Source of the DNA: Lysobacter sp.
Lineage (GTDB): Bacteria > Pseudomonadota > Gammaproteobacteria > Xanthomonadales > Xanthomonadaceae
Length of the DNA stretch: 64,000 nucleotides
Assembly: GCA_011526085.1 (NCBI GenBank)
Contig: WYBC01000043.1
Coordinates: 62,001-126,000, forward strand
Direction: 5' to 3'
Below are positions 18,786-29,884 of the stretch, one piece after another (within the stretch, counting starts at the first letter, position 1; each line of letters opens with the position of its first letter). Under the pieces are notes generated by a model. It saw only the letters and a list, made by a program, of their open reading frames with translations, searched no databases and was not told where the DNA came from. The translations under genes were made by a program, and so were the position numbers.

Positions 18786-19448
18786 TCAGGTCCGGCCGTG
18801 GCGTTCGCAGGCGGCGCGGACCGGCGCGTAGCTGCGGCGGTGTTCGGGGCAGGGGCCGTGGGCCATCAGCGCGGACACGTGCGCGGGGCTGGGATAGCCC
18901 TTGTGACGGTCGAATCCGTACAGCGGATACCGCGCGTGCAATTCCTGCATGCGCCGGTCGCGCGCGACCTTGGCGAGGATCGACGCGGCCATGATCGCCG
19001 GTTCGATCGCGTCGCCGCCGATCAGCGCTTCGGCCGCGCAGGGCAGATCCTTCGGCAGGCGGTTGCCGTCGATCCGCGCGAGGTCCGCGGCCGGCGACAG
19101 CGCCTGCAGCGCGCGGCGCATGCCGGTGAGCGTGGCCTGCAGGATGTTGAGGCCGTCGATCTCTTCGCGTTCGACGAATTCGATCCGCCACGCCAGCGCG
19201 CGTTCGACGATCTGCGGATACAGCGCCTCGCGCGCGGCTTCCGACAATTTCTTGGAATCGTCGAGGCCCATGATCGGGCGCGCCGGATCGAGGATGACAG
19301 CGGCCACCGACACCGGCCCGGCCAGCGGTCCGCGGCCGGCCTCGTCGACGCCGGCGATGCGCAGCGGCCGTACGCGCGCCAGGGCCGCGAGCGGATCTTC
19401 GAACAGTGCGCCCGGGCCGGCGTCGCTCGGGGCCTTGCGCCGACTCAC
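18786..19448 (-). CDS. rnhB: Ribonuclease HII
   Basis: RNase HII cuts RNA in RNA-DNA hybrids and at single ribonucleotides in DNA. The motif [20 protein letters not shown] has the two N-terminal acidic active-site residues, and [18 protein letters not shown] plus [14 protein letters not shown] are typical. The chosen GTG start overlaps the lpxB stop as GTGA, giving 220 residues; the first 25 or so are an extension before the conserved core. There is no upstream ATG in frame near the core. The lpxB-rnhB coupling is common in gammaproteobacteria. Confidence 0.95.
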   Translation of the reverse strand: MSRRKAPSDAGPGALFEDPLAALARVRPLRIAGVDEAGRGPLAGPVSVAAVILDPARPIMGLDDSKKLSEAAREALYPQIVERALAWRIEFVEREEIDGLNILQATLTGMRRALQALSPAADLARIDGNRLPKDLPCAAEALIGGDAIEPAIMAASILAKVARDRRMQELHARYPLYGFDRHKGYPSPAHVSALMAHGPCPEHRRSYAPVRAACERHGRT

Positions 19449-20611
19449 GGCGCGACGGCGACCGTGACCGGTGCGGCGATCAGTTCGGCCACCGCTTCGG
19501 CCGCGCGCGCCGAAGCGTCGCGGCGCAGTTGCCGGTGGATGTCCTCGAAACGCGGCAGCAGCGCGTCCACGGTCTGCGGCTGCCCGAACCAGCGCAGGCA
19601 GGCGGCGGCGAGTTTTTCGGGGATGCAGTCGTGCTGCAGCAGTTCGGGGATCAGCGGCGCGTCGGCGAGCACGTTCGGCAGACTGACGTAGCGCGATTTC
19701 AGCAGGCCGAGCCGGGTGACGATGCGATAGGTCGTGGGCGAAATCCGGTGGCCGACCACCATCGGCCGCTTGCACAGCATGCCTTCCAGCGCGGCGGTGC
19801 CCGAGGCCAGCAGTACGACATCGCTGGCGATCATCGCCCGTTGCGCGTCGCCGTCCAGCACGCGCACGCGCGCGGCCATCGCCGGCCGCGACTCCAGTTG
19901 CGCGCGGATCGCCGCATCGCACTGCGCGTTGGCCGCGGGCAGCAGGATCTGCAGCGCGGGGATGCCCTTGGCGATGAGTTCGGCGGCGTCGAGGAACACC
20001 GGCAGCATCTTCGCGATCTCGCCGAGCCGGCTGCCCGGCAGCAGCGCCAGCACCGGCGTCCGCGCGTCGATGGACAGCGCGGCACGGGCGCCGGCGCGGT
20101 CGGGTTCCAGCGGAATCGCGTCGGCCAGCGGATGGCCGACGAAGCGCGCGTCGACCGCGTGCTTCGCGTAGATCGGCGGCTCCATCGGGAACAGGCACAG
20201 CACGCGGTCGGCGCTTTCGCCGAGCTTCGCGGCGCGACCCTCGCGCCACGCCCACACCGACGGACTGACGTAGTGCACGGTGCGGATGCCGCGGCGCTTG
20301 AGCCATTTCTCGACGCCGAGGTTGAAGTCCGGCGCATCGATGCCGACGAACACGTCCGGCCGCCATGCCAGCAGCCGTCTGCGCAGGCCGCTGCGCAGGC
20401 GCAGCAACCGCGGCAAGTGCGACAGCACTTCGGCCAGTCCCATCACCGCGAGTTCCTGGCTGTCGTGCCAAGCGTCCAGTCCGGCCGCGCGCATCGCCGG
20501 TCCGCCGATGCCGGCGAATTCGGCCTGCGGGAAACGGGCCCTGAGTTCGGCGATCAGTCCGGCGCCGAGCTGGTCGCCGGAAGCTTCGCCCGCGACGAGC
20601 GCGATGCGCAT
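19445..20611 (-). CDS. lpxB: Lipid-A-disaccharide synthase
   Basis: LpxB joins UDP-2,3-diacylglucosamine and lipid X to make the lipid A disaccharide at the inner membrane. The 388-residue protein begins [20 protein letters not shown], the standard family N-terminus, and contains [76 protein letters not shown] and [10 protein letters not shown]. The start was chosen at [13 protein letters not shown]; 27 upstream residues in frame do not match. It lies 14 bp downstream of lpxA and overlaps rnhB by 4 bp, within the envelope operon. Confidence 0.98.
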   Translation of the reverse strand: MRIALVAGEASGDQLGAGLIAELRARFPQAEFAGIGGPAMRAAGLDAWHDSQELAVMGLAEVLSHLPRLLRLRSGLRRRLLAWRPDVFVGIDAPDFNLGVEKWLKRRGIRTVHYVSPSVWAWREGRAAKLGESADRVLCLFPMEPPIYAKHAVDARFVGHPLADAIPLEPDRAGARAALSIDARTPVLALLPGSRLGEIAKMLPVFLDAAELIAKGIPALQILLPAANAQCDAAIRAQLESRPAMAARVRVLDGDAQRAMIASDVVLLASGTAALEGMLCKRPMVVGHRISPTTYRIVTRLGLLKSRYVSLPNVLADAPLIPELLQHDCIPEKLAAACLRWFGQPQTVDALLPRFEDIHRQLRRDASARAAEAVAELIAAPVTVAVAP

Positions 20612-20624
20612 GTCGGCGCGCGCT

Positions 20625-21410
20625 CTAGCGCAGCAGCGGCCGTTCGCCGCGTTCGATGAAATCGAGGAAATCGCGCACGTCGTCGCTGGCATCCGCCTGC
20701 GCGCCGAGCTGCTGCTTGGCGTCGGCGAGATTGGCGCCGGACATGTACAGCGTGCGGTAGGCGCGCTTGATCGCCGTCACGCGTTCGGGACCGAAACCGC
20801 GGCGTTTCAGGCCTTCGCTGTTGATGCCGCGCGGCCGGCCGTAGTCTTCCTGCGCCACCATCAGGAACGGCGGCACGTCGCCGTTGACGAACGCGCCCAT
20901 GCCGATGAACGCATGCGCGCCGATCCGGCAGAACTGGTGCACGCCCGTGAAGCCGCTGAGGATGACGTGATTGCCGACCTCGACGTGGCCGGCGAGGGTG
21001 GCGTTGTTCGAGAACACGCAGTCGTCGCCGACCCGGCAGTCGTGGGCGATGTGCACGTAGGCGAGGAACCAGTTGCGATCGCCGATGCGGGTGACGCCGC
21101 CGCCGTTGCCGGTGCCGCGATGGATGGTGACGAACTCGCGGATGACGTTGCCGTCGCCGATCGTCAGTTCGGTGCGTTCGCCGGCGAATTTCTTGTCCTG
21201 TGGATCGCCGCCGATGGCGGCGTGGCCGTGGATGCGGTTGTCGCGGCCGATCCGGGTCGGGCCGTGGATGCTGCAGTGCGGGCCGATGCGCGTGCCGTCG
21301 CCGATCTCGACCTCCGCGCCGATCACGGTGAACGGGCCGATCTCCACGTTCGCGCCGACGACCGCATCGGGATGCACCGAGGCCAGCGGACTGATCGAAG
21401 GATTGCCCAT
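20625..21410 (-). CDS. lpxA: UDP-N-acetylglucosamine acyltransferase
   Basis: LpxA catalyses the first step of lipid A synthesis, moving a hydroxyacyl chain from ACP to the 3-OH of UDP-GlcNAc. The 261 residues form the expected left-handed beta-helix of hexapeptide repeats ([21 protein letters not shown]-type), with the conserved region [21 protein letters not shown], the catalytic His in the [12 protein letters not shown] segment and a C-terminal helical part ([20 protein letters not shown]). It lies 9 bp from the fabZ stop in the fabZ-lpxA-lpxB run. Confidence 0.98.
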   Translation of the reverse strand: MGNPSISPLASVHPDAVVGANVEIGPFTVIGAEVEIGDGTRIGPHCSIHGPTRIGRDNRIHGHAAIGGDPQDKKFAGERTELTIGDGNVIREFVTIHRGTGNGGGVTRIGDRNWFLAYVHIAHDCRVGDDCVFSNNATLAGHVEVGNHVILSGFTGVHQFCRIGAHAFIGMGAFVNGDVPPFLMVAQEDYGRPRGINSEGLKRRGFGPERVTAIKRAYRTLYMSGANLADAKQQLGAQADASDDVRDFLDFIERGERPLLR

Positions 21411-21419
21411 GCGCGGACC

Positions 21420-21902
21420 TCAGGCCTTCGATTCGGCGCAGAGGAATTCGGCGCGCGCCGCTTCCTTGCCGTCGATGCAGGCCACGCCTGCGTACAGCGC
21501 CATGTTGCGCAGCCGGCGCTTGAGCGAGACCTCCAGTTCGAGCCGATCGCCCGGCCGCACCAGCTTGCTGAAGCGCGCGTTTTCGATCTTCACCAGATAG
21601 AACAGCTTGTCGGGGCTGAGGCCGACGCCCTTCGAGAGCTTGGTCATCTGGTCCAGCACGCCGCCGGCCTGCGCCAGCGCTTCGACCACCAGCACGCCCG
21701 GCATCACCGGATGGCCCGGGAAGTGGCCCTGGAAGAACGGCTCGTTGATGGTGAGGTTCTTGTACGCCAGCACGCGGGTCTCCGGCTCGAACTCGACCAC
21801 GCGATCGATCAGCAGGAACGGATAACGATGCGGCAGCAGCGACTGGATCTCGGCGATGCCGAGCGGCAGGGCGGGCACGATGCAGGTGTCGGTCGAACTC
21901 AT
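21420..21902 (-). CDS. fabZ: 3-hydroxyacyl-[acyl-carrier-protein] dehydratase FabZ
   Basis: FabZ dehydrates 3-hydroxyacyl-ACP in fatty-acid elongation and competes with LpxA/LpxD for hydroxyacyl-ACP. The 160-residue protein shows [32 protein letters not shown] (catalytic His) and VEALAQAGG (catalytic Glu), the hotdog-fold active site. The ATG chosen overlaps the lpxD stop as ATGA; the frame is open further upstream inside lpxD but without homology. The lpxD-fabZ-lpxA-lpxB order is classical and helps balance phospholipid and lipid A synthesis. Confidence 0.98.
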   Translation of the reverse strand: MSSTDTCIVPALPLGIAEIQSLLPHRYPFLLIDRVVEFEPETRVLAYKNLTINEPFFQGHFPGHPVMPGVLVVEALAQAGGVLDQMTKLSKGVGLSPDKLFYLVKIENARFSKLVRPGDRLELEVSLKRRLRNMALYAGVACIDGKEAARAEFLCAESKA

Positions 21903-22924
21903 TGCGGTTCCTTGTTGCGCCCGCCGACCTGTTTCGCCAGGGCGTCGAGCTGTTTGAAACGGGCGGCGCTCCTGCGCCAACTGCGGTTGTCCATCAGCGG
22001 GGTGCCCGAAGAATACTCGCCCGGCTCCCGGATCGAACTGGTGACCAGGCTCATCGCGGTGATCACCACGCGGTCGCAGACCTGCAGATGCCCCAGGACC
22101 CCGGCCCCGCCGCCGATCAGGCAATAGCGGCCGATGGTCGCGCTGCCGGCCACCGCCGAACAGCCGGCCATCGCCGAGTGCGCGCCGATGCGGACGTTGT
22201 GGCCGATCTGGATCTGGTTGTCGAGGCGCACGTCCTCTTCCAGCACGGTGTCGTCGAGCGCGCCGCGGTCGATGGTGGTGTTGGCGCCGATCTCGCAGTC
22301 GTCGCCGATCGCGACGCCGCCGAGCTGCGGCACCTTGAGCCAGTGGCCGTGTTCCATCGCCAGCCCGAAGCCGTCCGCGCCCAACACGGCGCCGGGATGG
22401 ATCAGCACGCGCCGGCCCAGGCGCACGCGGCGCACGAGGGTGACGCGCGCGACCAGTTCGCAGCCTTCGCCGACGACGCAGTCCTCGCCGATGACGCAGC
22501 CCGGGCCGATGGACGCGCCGGCGTCGACGCGCGAGCGCGGTCCGATGCTGACGAACGGCCCGATGCTGGCGTCGGGCGAGATCTCGGCGCTCGGGTCGAT
22601 AGCCGCCGACGGATGGATGCCGGTCGTGACCGCGGGGCGATGATCGAACAATGCCGCGATCTTCGCGAACGCGACGTAGGGATCCCTGGCGATCAGCGCG
22701 GTGCCGGCGTAACCCTCGGCATCCTCTTCGCGCATCACCACCACGGCGGCGCCGCTGTCGGCCAACTGGCTGCGATAGCGCGGATTGGCGAGGAAGGCGA
22801 GCTGCGCATCGCCGGCGCGGGCGAGCGTGGCCACGCCGGCGACGCGGCGTTCGCCGTCGCCGCGCACGGACAGGCCGAAGCGCTCGGCGAGCGCTGCGGC
22901 CGTGTGCGAATGGCGGGTCTGCAT
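21899..22924 (-). CDS. lpxD: UDP-3-O-(3-hydroxyacyl)glucosamine N-acyltransferase
   Basis: LpxD adds the N-linked hydroxyacyl chain in the third step of lipid A synthesis. The 341-residue protein has the N-terminal uridine-binding domain (HTAAALAERFGLSVRGDGE, LAFLANPRYRSQL), then hexapeptide repeats (GIHPSAAIDPSAEISPDASIG), the active-site His in the NQIQIGHNVRIGAHSAMAGC segment and a C-terminal helix (RRSAARFKQLDALAKQV). It starts 33 bp downstream of bamA. In many gammaproteobacteria skp lies in that position; here it does not. Confidence 0.98.
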   Translation of the reverse strand: MQTRHSHTAAALAERFGLSVRGDGERRVAGVATLARAGDAQLAFLANPRYRSQLADSGAAVVVMREEDAEGYAGTALIARDPYVAFAKIAALFDHRPAVTTGIHPSAAIDPSAEISPDASIGPFVSIGPRSRVDAGASIGPGCVIGEDCVVGEGCELVARVTLVRRVRLGRRVLIHPGAVLGADGFGLAMEHGHWLKVPQLGGVAIGDDCEIGANTTIDRGALDDTVLEEDVRLDNQIQIGHNVRIGAHSAMAGCSAVAGSATIGRYCLIGGGAGVLGHLQVCDRVVITAMSLVTSSIREPGEYSSGTPLMDNRSWRRSAARFKQLDALAKQVGGRNKEPQ

Positions 22925-22957
22925 GGGACGCTCCGTCCGCGGATCAGAGCGCCGCGA

Positions 22958-25450
22958 TCAGAACGCGCCGCCGAAGGTGAACTGCAGGCGTTCCAGCTCG
23001 TCGTCCTCGCCGGTGCGGAACGGGAAGGCGTAGCTGATCGAGATCGGGCCCACCGGTGCGCGCCACAGCAGCGCGACGCCCGCCGAAGCGCGCAGTTCGC
23101 CGGCATCGACGCTGTCGATGTCCTTGAACACGTTGCCGACGTCGATGAACGCCGACACGCGCGCCGCCGGGGTGTCGAGCAGCGAGGGGAAGAACATTTC
23201 CAGCGAACCGACGGTCTTCACCGCGCCGCCCACCGGCTGGCGGAACTGGCTGCCGGTGGAGAAGTCGACCGGGCCGAGCGTGTTGTCGCGGAAACCGCGC
23301 ACCGAACGGACGCCGCCGGCGTAGAAGTTCTCGAAGAACGGCAGGCCGCCCGCGCGCAGCGTGTTGCGGTAGTCGGGCGACGTGGTCAGGCACGGCTCGG
23401 TCGGCGAGGGACGCGGCGGCTGAATCGGCGGCGTGGCCGGATCGCCGTCGTCGTCGACCGGCGGCGGCAGGTCCTGGAAGCACACGTTGCGCTCGAAGTC
23501 GCTGCCGTAGCTGTCGCCGTAACCCAGCTGGAAACGGGTGTTGAGCACCATCAGGCGGTTGAGCGGCCAGTACTTCGAGAACTCGTAGTTGAGCTTGAAA
23601 TATTCGGCGGTCGAACCCGGCAGGGTGACTTCCGCGGACAGGCGCTGGTAGGTGCCGTAGGTCGGGGTGAAGAAGTCGTTGCGGGTGTCGCGGGCCCAGC
23701 CGAGTTCCGCGCGCCAGGCGTGGAAGGTGCTCTGGCCGGCGGCGTCGACGTAATCGACGATCGACGCGGGCGACGAACCCGGGTAGGCGAGGATCTGGTT
23801 GCGATCGATGCCGAACACCAGGGAGATGCTGTCGTTCTCGGTCAGCGGCACGCCCAGCACCGCCTGCGCCGCGGCGCTGGTGGTCGAGTACTGCGCGGTG
23901 TTGAAGTCCGAGTTGTCGAACTCGCGCCACCACATGTTGTAACCGAGCGACATGCCCTCGTCGGTGAAATACGGGTTCAGGAACGAGAACGAATAGCGCT
24001 GCAGGTAGGTGTTGCGCTGCACTTCCACGCCGATCTGGTTGCCGGTGCCGAGGAAGTTGTTCTGCGACAGCTGCAGGGTGGTGGTCAGGCCCGACAGCTG
24101 CGAGTAGCCGAAGCCGAAGGTGAAGCTGCCGGACGTGGTTTCCTTCACGTTGAAGACCACGTCGACCTGGTCGTTGCTGCCGGCCACCGGCTCGGTTTCC
24201 ACTTCGACCGAGCCGCTTTCGAAGAAGCCGAGGCGCTGCAGGCGGACCTTGGAGCGATCGATCGCGGCCTGCGAATACCACGCGCCTTCGAACTGGCGCA
24301 TTTCGCGGCGCAGCACTTCGTCGGTGGTGCGGGTGTTGCCCTTGAAGCGGATCTGGCGGACGGTGACGCGCGGACCGGGCACGACCTGCAGATTGATGCC
24401 GACGGTGCGCTTCTCGCGGTCCAGCTCCGGCACGGTGTTCACTTCGGCGAACGCGTAGCCGATGTTGCCCAGCGCGGCGATGATCGAATCGGAGGTCAGT
24501 TCCAGCAGGGTGCGCGAGAAGGTCTGGCCGGACTTGATCAGCACGTAGCGGTCGATCTGTTCCTTCGACAGCACGGTGTCGCCGGTGACCTTCACGTCGG
24601 ACACGGTGTACACCTCGCCTTCGCTGAGCGTGGCGGTGACGAACATGTCCTTCTTGTCGGGGCTGATCGCGACCTGGGTGCTGTCGACGCTGAAATCGAC
24701 GTAGCCGCGGTCGAGGTAGTACTCGTTGAGTTTTTCCAGATCGCCGGTGAGCTTCTCGCGCGAGTACTGGTCGTCGCGGCGGTACCAGCTCAGCCAGTTG
24801 CTTTCGTTGGATTCCCAGCCTTCGCGCAGATCCTCTTCCTCGTATTTCTCGTTGCCGATGAGGTTGATGTGACGGATGCGCGCGGCCTTGCCTTCGTTGA
24901 CGTTGATGGTCACGTCGACGCGGTTGCGGTCCAGGCGGGTGATGGTCGGATTGATCTCGACGTTGTACTTGCCGCGGTTGTTGTAGGCGCGGTTGAGTTC
25001 GAGGGTGACGCGGTCGAGCGCGAGACGGTCGTAGGTCTCGCCCTCGGAGATGCCGATCTCCTTGAGATTCTGCATCAGGTCTTCGGTCTTGATGTCCTTG
25101 TTGCCGGACAGCGTGAGCGTGTTGATCGCCGGGCGCTCGGTCACGCTGATCACGAGGATGTCGCCTTCGCGGTCGAAGCGGATGTCTTCGAAGAAGCCGG
25201 TCTTGTACAGCGCGCGCATCGCCTCGGAGATGCGCGCCGAATCGATGGCGTCGCCGCGTTCGATCGGGAGATAGGTGAAGACGGTGCCGGCGCCGATGCG
25301 CTGCAGGCCGTCGACGCGGATGTCGGAGACCGTGAAGCGGGAGTCGGAAGCGGAGGACGCGGTCTGCGCCATGGACGGCGCGGCGTGGAGCGAGGCCAGG
25401 CTCGTGGCGAGGGCAAGTGCGAGCAGGCGGCGGTTGGGCGTGCGCGTCAT
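22958..25450 (-). CDS. bamA: Outer membrane protein assembly factor BamA
   Basis: BamA is the central beta-barrel insertase of the outer membrane. The 830-residue protein has a signal peptide (MTRTPNRRLLALALATSLAS...MAQ), five POTRA domains from about residue 38 to 430 (first FTVSDIRVDGLQRIGAGTVF), and a 16-strand barrel ending RLQFTFGGAF. The conserved VRGFRDNTLGP motif of loop L6 is present. An insert of about 30 residues rich in Pro and Asp with two cysteines (from VCFQDLPPPVDDDGD to TEPCLTT) lies just before the strand leading to L6, probably in a periplasmic turn. The gene is 162 bp downstream of rseP, a gap that may hold an extra (sigma-E-type) promoter. Confidence 0.98.
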   Translation of the reverse strand: MTRTPNRRLLALALATSLASLHAAPSMAQTASSASDSRFTVSDIRVDGLQRIGAGTVFTYLPIERGDAIDSARISEAMRALYKTGFFEDIRFDREGDILVISVTERPAINTLTLSGNKDIKTEDLMQNLKEIGISEGETYDRLALDRVTLELNRAYNNRGKYNVEINPTITRLDRNRVDVTINVNEGKAARIRHINLIGNEKYEEEDLREGWESNESNWLSWYRRDDQYSREKLTGDLEKLNEYYLDRGYVDFSVDSTQVAISPDKKDMFVTATLSEGEVYTVSDVKVTGDTVLSKEQIDRYVLIKSGQTFSRTLLELTSDSIIAALGNIGYAFAEVNTVPELDREKRTVGINLQVVPGPRVTVRQIRFKGNTRTTDEVLRREMRQFEGAWYSQAAIDRSKVRLQRLGFFESGSVEVETEPVAGSNDQVDVVFNVKETTSGSFTFGFGYSQLSGLTTTLQLSQNNFLGTGNQIGVEVQRNTYLQRYSFSFLNPYFTDEGMSLGYNMWWREFDNSDFNTAQYSTTSAAAQAVLGVPLTENDSISLVFGIDRNQILAYPGSSPASIVDYVDAAGQSTFHAWRAELGWARDTRNDFFTPTYGTYQRLSAEVTLPGSTAEYFKLNYEFSKYWPLNRLMVLNTRFQLGYGDSYGSDFERNVCFQDLPPPVDDDGDPATPPIQPPRPSPTEPCLTTSPDYRNTLRAGGLPFFENFYAGGVRSVRGFRDNTLGPVDFSTGSQFRQPVGGAVKTVGSLEMFFPSLLDTPAARVSAFIDVGNVFKDIDSVDAGELRASAGVALLWRAPVGPISISYAFPFRTGEDDELERLQFTFGGAF

Positions 25451-25612
25451 CAGAACATCCGGTAATGGGGCGGTGGCGAAACGGTGGGGATGGAGCGGGT
25501 CGAGCGGCGGAGCGGGGCGTCCGGTGCGGTACATCCGGTGCGGATCAGGCACCCGGTCCGTCGTCCATGGACGGCCGGTGGCGATCCCGGCGGCAATCGG
25601 CGTTGGCTTGCG

Positions 25613-26998
25613 TCATTGGATCAGCCCCTGCAGGTCGTTGTAGAACGCGAGGCCCATGAGCCCCAACAGCAGCGCAAGGCCCACATATTGCCCAGCGGCC
25701 ATGGCACGTTCGCTTAACGGGCGGCCTTTGACCAACTCGATAAGGTAATACAGCAGATGCCCCCCATCCAAGACCGGAATCGGGAGCAGGTTGAGAATTC
25801 CGAGGCTCAGGCTGAGCAGGGCGAGCAGGCTGAGGTACCAGGCCACGCCGTTCTTGGCGTAGGCGTTGGCCGCGCGGGCGATGCCGATCGGCCCGGAGAC
25901 GGTGTTCTGGACCGCCAGTTTGCCGCTGAAGGCGCGCTGCAGCATGCCGAACAGTTCGACCGCCTGGAACCGGGTTTCGCGCAGGGCCGCGGGGAATGCG
26001 GCCAGCGGGCTGTAGCGCAGGACCGCGTCCTTCGGCGCCTTCCCGGCCTCGCCGGGGCTGACCACGCCGATCATCCAGACCGGTTCGGCACCGGCCGCCG
26101 CGCCGGGCCGCTGGCCGAGCCGGGGGACGAGGCGCACGGTCTTCGCGGCGCCGTCGCGCAGCAGCGCGACCTCGCCGCCGCCGGCCAGGCCGATGCGCTC
26201 GACCTGCGGGGCGATGTCGGCCCAGTACTGCACGGGGGTGCCGCCGATGGCGGTGATGCGGTCGCCGGGCTTCAGGACGCCGTCGCTGGCCGAGTCCGGG
26301 GCCACGTCGCCGACCACCGCCGGCATCGTCTGGTGTCGAGGCACGATCCCGACCCCGCCCATGGTCCGCTGCAGATCGGTGCCGGCCGGGAGCCGCGAGA
26401 AGTCCATGCGGCGCACGAGTTCGGTGCCTTCGGCCGTGCGCACCCGCACCGGCGTTTCGCCGCGGTCGATGGCCGCGGTGAGCAGGGCCATGCTGGCCTC
26501 GGTCCAGGTGGGGGTCTCGCGCTCGCCGATGGCCAGCAGGGTATCGCCCCGGCGCATGCCGCTTTCGGCGGCGATGCCGCCGACCTGGCCGATGACCGGT
26601 GCGTAGTCCGGACGGCCGATCACGAACATCAGCCAGAGCAGGGCGATGCACAGCACGAAATTGGCGAAGGGACCGGCGAAGCTGATCAGCATGCGCTGGC
26701 CGACCGTCTTGTGGTCGTGCGACTGATGCTGCTCCTCGGCGGAAACTTCGGTCTTGCGGTCGGCGAGGTCGTGTTCGCCGAGCATGCGCACGTAACCGCC
26801 GAGCGGAATCGCGGCGACCGCCCATTCGGTGCCGTGGCGGTCGCGGCGCATCCACAGCGGTTTGCCGAAGCCGACCGAGAAGCGCAGCACCTTCACGCCG
26901 CACCAGCGTGCGGCCCAGTAATGGCCGAGTTCATGGAAGGTGACGAGCACGCCGAGGGCGACGATCAGCCACCAGGCGGAGCCAAGAAAATCAGTCAT
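25613..26998 (-). CDS. rseP: RIP metalloprotease RseP
   Basis: RseP is the site-2 inner-membrane protease that releases sigma-E by cutting the anti-sigma factor RseA; it also clears signal peptides. The 461-residue protein shows the zinc motif HELGH (residues 22-26) in the first transmembrane segment, two PDZ domains (around [19 protein letters not shown] and [21 protein letters not shown]) and the C-terminal [14 protein letters not shown] with the third metal ligand. The ATG overlaps the dxr stop as ATGA. The dxr-rseP-bamA order is typical. Confidence 0.98.
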   Translation of the reverse strand: MTDFLGSAWWLIVALGVLVTFHELGHYWAARWCGVKVLRFSVGFGKPLWMRRDRHGTEWAVAAIPLGGYVRMLGEHDLADRKTEVSAEEQHQSHDHKTVGQRMLISFAGPFANFVLCIALLWLMFVIGRPDYAPVIGQVGGIAAESGMRRGDTLLAIGERETPTWTEASMALLTAAIDRGETPVRVRTAEGTELVRRMDFSRLPAGTDLQRTMGGVGIVPRHQTMPAVVGDVAPDSASDGVLKPGDRITAIGGTPVQYWADIAPQVERIGLAGGGEVALLRDGAAKTVRLVPRLGQRPGAAAGAEPVWMIGVVSPGEAGKAPKDAVLRYSPLAAFPAALRETRFQAVELFGMLQRAFSGKLAVQNTVSGPIGIARAANAYAKNGVAWYLSLLALLSLSLGILNLLPIPVLDGGHLLYYLIELVKGRPLSERAMAAGQYVGLALLLGLMGLAFYNDLQGLIQ

Positions 26999-28167
26999 GC
27001 GATGGCCTCGCGGGCGATGGCGGTGCGCGTCGACGCGCGCGCGGCGGCGTCTGCGGCGAGCAGGGCGTCGAGCGAACCGGCATCGGCGTGGGGCATGCGC
27101 TGCAGGACGTCTTCGACGAGTGCGGGAATGGACAGGAAACCGATCCGGCCCTGAAGAAAGGCTGAAACCGCTTCCTCGTTCGCGGCGTTCAACACCGCGG
27201 TCGCGGCGCCGCCGGCGGCGAGCGCGTCGTAGGCCAGGCGCAGGCACGGGAAGGCGTCGAGATCGGGCGCTTCGAAGTCGAGCCGGCCGTGCGCGAGCAG
27301 GTCGAGGCCGTCGACGCCGGAGACGATGCGTTCGGGCCATGCGAAGCCCACCGCGAGCGCGGTGCGCATGTCCGGCAACCCGAGCTGCGCGAGGGTCGAG
27401 CCGTCGACGAATTCCACCAGCGAATGCACCAGACTCTGCGGATGCACCAGCACGCCGATGCGTTCGCCGGGCAGGCCGAACAGATGATGCGCCTCGATCA
27501 CTTCGAGGCCCTTGTTCATCAGGGTGGCCGAGTCGACCGAGATCTTCGGTCCCATCGACCACTTGGGATGCGCGACCGCCTGGGCCGGCGTCACTTCCGC
27601 CAGTGAGGCCCTTGAACGGCCACGGAACGGACCGCCGGAGGCGGTGAGCTGGATGCGCTTCAGGCCGGCGTGGGACTCGGCGTTCGGCAGGCACTGGAAG
27701 ATCGCGTTGTGCTCACTGTCGATCGGCACGATGGTCGCGCCGTGGTCGCGCACCGCCGCCATCAGCAGGTCGCCGGCGAGCACCAGCGATTCCTTGTTCG
27801 CCAGCAACAGGCGCTTGCCGGCGCGCGCGGCGGCGAGCGTGGACGACAGCCCGGCGGCGCCGACGATCGCGGCCACCACGGTGTCGGTGCCGGCATCGGC
27901 GGCCAGCGCGTCGATCGCCGCCATGCCGGCGTGCGCCTCGGTCTCCAGCCCGGCGGCGCGCAGGCCGTCGCGCAGCGCCGCGTAGGCGGAGGCGTCCGCG
28001 ACCGCGGCATGCGCGGGACGATGGCGGCGGCACAGGGCGACCAGCGCGTCGACGTTGCGGCCGGCGACGAGGACCTCGGCGCGCAGCCGGTCCGGGTGTC
28101 GGGCGATGACGTCGAGCGCGGACGTCCCGATCGAACCGGTCGCGCCGAAGACCGCCACCCGCGTCAT
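26995..28167 (-). CDS. dxr: 1-deoxy-D-xylulose 5-phosphate reductoisomerase
   Basis: Dxr catalyses the second step of the non-mevalonate (MEP) isoprenoid pathway using NADPH and a divalent metal. The 390-residue protein begins [20 protein letters not shown] (nucleotide-binding loop) and shows [62 protein letters not shown] and [13 protein letters not shown], the metal- and substrate-binding regions. It lies 77 bp after cdsA and is coupled to rseP. Its product feeds undecaprenyl synthesis by UppS in the same operon. Confidence 0.98.
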   Translation of the reverse strand: MTRVAVFGATGSIGTSALDVIARHPDRLRAEVLVAGRNVDALVALCRRHRPAHAAVADASAYAALRDGLRAAGLETEAHAGMAAIDALAADAGTDTVVAAIVGAAGLSSTLAAARAGKRLLLANKESLVLAGDLLMAAVRDHGATIVPIDSEHNAIFQCLPNAESHAGLKRIQLTASGGPFRGRSRASLAEVTPAQAVAHPKWSMGPKISVDSATLMNKGLEVIEAHHLFGLPGERIGVLVHPQSLVHSLVEFVDGSTLAQLGLPDMRTALAVGFAWPERIVSGVDGLDLLAHGRLDFEAPDLDAFPCLRLAYDALAAGGAATAVLNAANEEAVSAFLQGRIGFLSIPALVEDVLQRMPHADAGSLDALLAADAAARASTRTAIAREAIA

Positions 28168-28244
28168 CGACGGGCTCCGGGCGAAGGCGTGGCAGGGGCG
28201 GAGAAGGGCATGGCGGTCATGGACCGTGGCGCGCGCGTCGAGTT

Positions 28245-29081
28245 TCAGAACCCGAACAGCAATTTGCCCAGCGCGAACACCGGCAGGGCGGCCAGGATGC
28301 TGTCGATGCGGTCGAGCACGCCGCCGTGTCCGGGGATCAGATGGCTGGAGTCCTTCACCCCGACGTGACGCTTGAGCAGGCTCTCGAACAGGTCGCCGAC
28401 CACCGAGAACAGGATGGTCCAGATCGCGACGATGGCGATGTAGGGGAGCTGTTTCATGCTGGCGCCGGCGAACGGGGCCGCGACCAGCGCCAGGACCATG
28501 CCCGCGGCGACGCCGCCGATCATGCCTTCGACGGTCTTGTTGGGGCTGATCCTCGGGCTGAGTTTGACCTTGCCGAACCGGCGGCCGGCGAAATAGGCGC
28601 CGCTGTCGGCGGCCCAGACGATCGCCAGCGCCAGCAGCAGCCAGCGGTTGCCGTTCGGCTGGCTGGCGTGAATCAGGGCCAGCGCGCACCAGGCCGGGAT
28701 CACGCTCAGGGTGGCCGCGGCGAGCTTGAAGATGCGGGCGTGGCCGTCGTGATTGGAGGCGAAGTCGTAATGCCGCAGCCACAGCGCGGCCAGACACCAC
28801 CAGCCCACGCCGATCATCACCATGATCTGCAGCAGCACCAGCGAGCCGCCGCTGTTGGAGCGCGAGGCCCAGACCAGCGCCACCATCAGCAGCAGGTTCA
28901 CCACCAGCAGCACGCCGCGGGCGATGGGGTCCTCGATGTCGGTGAGCTTGAGCCATTCCCACAGGCCGATGAGGAAGGCGGCGGCGCTGAGCGCGGCCAT
29001 CCACGGCGTGGGCAGCAGCAGCACGGCGGCGATCGCCAGGGGGGCCATGACCAGAGCGGCCAGCAAGCGCGTTCGGGTCAT
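28245..29081 (-). CDS. cdsA: Phosphatidate cytidylyltransferase
   Basis: CdsA makes CDP-diacylglycerol from phosphatidate and CTP in the inner membrane, the branch point of phospholipid synthesis. The 278-residue protein is strongly hydrophobic with about seven to eight membrane helices. It carries the family signature near the C-terminus: [20 protein letters not shown] followed by [28 protein letters not shown] and [12 protein letters not shown] are also typical. The ATG overlaps the uppS stop as ATGA. The frame is open upstream into uppS and frr but without homology. Confidence 0.97.
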   Translation of the reverse strand: MTRTRLLAALVMAPLAIAAVLLLPTPWMAALSAAAFLIGLWEWLKLTDIEDPIARGVLLVVNLLLMVALVWASRSNSGGSLVLLQIMVMIGVGWWCLAALWLRHYDFASNHDGHARIFKLAAATLSVIPAWCALALIHASQPNGNRWLLLALAIVWAADSGAYFAGRRFGKVKLSPRISPNKTVEGMIGGVAAGMVLALVAAPFAGASMKQLPYIAIVAIWTILFSVVGDLFESLLKRHVGVKDSSHLIPGHGGVLDRIDSILAALPVFALGKLLFGF

Positions 29082-29872
29082 GGATCGGTCCTGTCGGCGG
29101 GAAGGGGCGGGGGCATACTGCCGCCCGGGGGATTCGATGGGTCGATCTGGGCGCTGATCAGGCCGAAGCGGCGCTCGCGGCCGGCGAAATCGGCCAGCGC
29201 GAGGTCGAGGGTCGCGACGTCCAGGTCCGGCCACAGGGCTTCGGTGAACCACAGTTCGGTGTAGGCCAACTGCCACAGCAGGAAATTGCTGATGCGGTGG
29301 TCGCCGCCGGTGCGGATGAAGAGATCCGGCGGCGGCAGGTCGGCGAGCGCCATCCGGCGGCCGACCATCGCTTCGTCGATCTGCTCGGGCCGCAGGCGGC
29401 CGGCGGCCACCTCTTCGGCCAGCGCGCGGGCGGCGAAGGTGATGTCCTGGCGGCCGCCGTAGCTCGCGGCGACCACCAGGTGCAGCGCGCGGTTGCCCGC
29501 GGTGCGGGTCTCGGCGTCGCGCATGCGCGCCAGGATTTCCGGCGCGAAGCGCTCGCGTTCGCCGATGAAGCGCAGACGGACGCCGCGACGATGCAGCTCG
29601 TCCACCTCGCGTTCCAGCGCGTTGAGGAACAGCTTCATCAGCGCGCCGACCTCGTCCTCGGGCCGGCCCCAGTTCTCGCTGGAAAACGCGAACAGGGTCA
29701 GCGCTTCGATCCCGCGCTGCAGGCAGTAGTCGATGCACAGGTTGACCGCGCGCGCGCCGGCGCGATGGCCGATCGCGCGCGGTCTGCGGCGGCGTTCGGC
29801 CCAGCGGCCGTTGCCGTCCATGATCACGGCGAGGTGGCGCGGAACGCGTTCCGGTGCGGGCGGAGCACTCAT
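29078..29872 (-). CDS. uppS: Undecaprenyl diphosphate synthase
   Basis: UppS condenses isopentenyl diphosphate onto farnesyl diphosphate in cis, making the C55 carrier for cell-wall and O-antigen sugars. The 264-residue protein has the signature [20 protein letters not shown] near the N-terminus (catalytic Asp), then [28 protein letters not shown] and [20 protein letters not shown] with the downstream [13 protein letters not shown]-terminal extension of about 20 residues is Pro-rich ([14 protein letters not shown]). It lies 12 bp downstream of frr and is coupled to cdsA. Confidence 0.98.
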   Translation of the reverse strand: MSAPPAPERVPRHLAVIMDGNGRWAERRRRPRAIGHRAGARAVNLCIDYCLQRGIEALTLFAFSSENWGRPEDEVGALMKLFLNALEREVDELHRRGVRLRFIGERERFAPEILARMRDAETRTAGNRALHLVVAASYGGRQDITFAARALAEEVAAGRLRPEQIDEAMVGRRMALADLPPPDLFIRTGGDHRISNFLLWQLAYTELWFTEALWPDLDVATLDLALADFAGRERRFGLISAQIDPSNPPGGSMPPPLPADRTDP

Positions 29873-29884
29873 CGGAGGATGGCC

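Noticed and set aside
21902-25465. Long plus-strand open frame opposite bamA and lpxD
   Set aside because: Antisense shadow produced by GC-rich codon bias; both genes on the minus strand are fully conserved.
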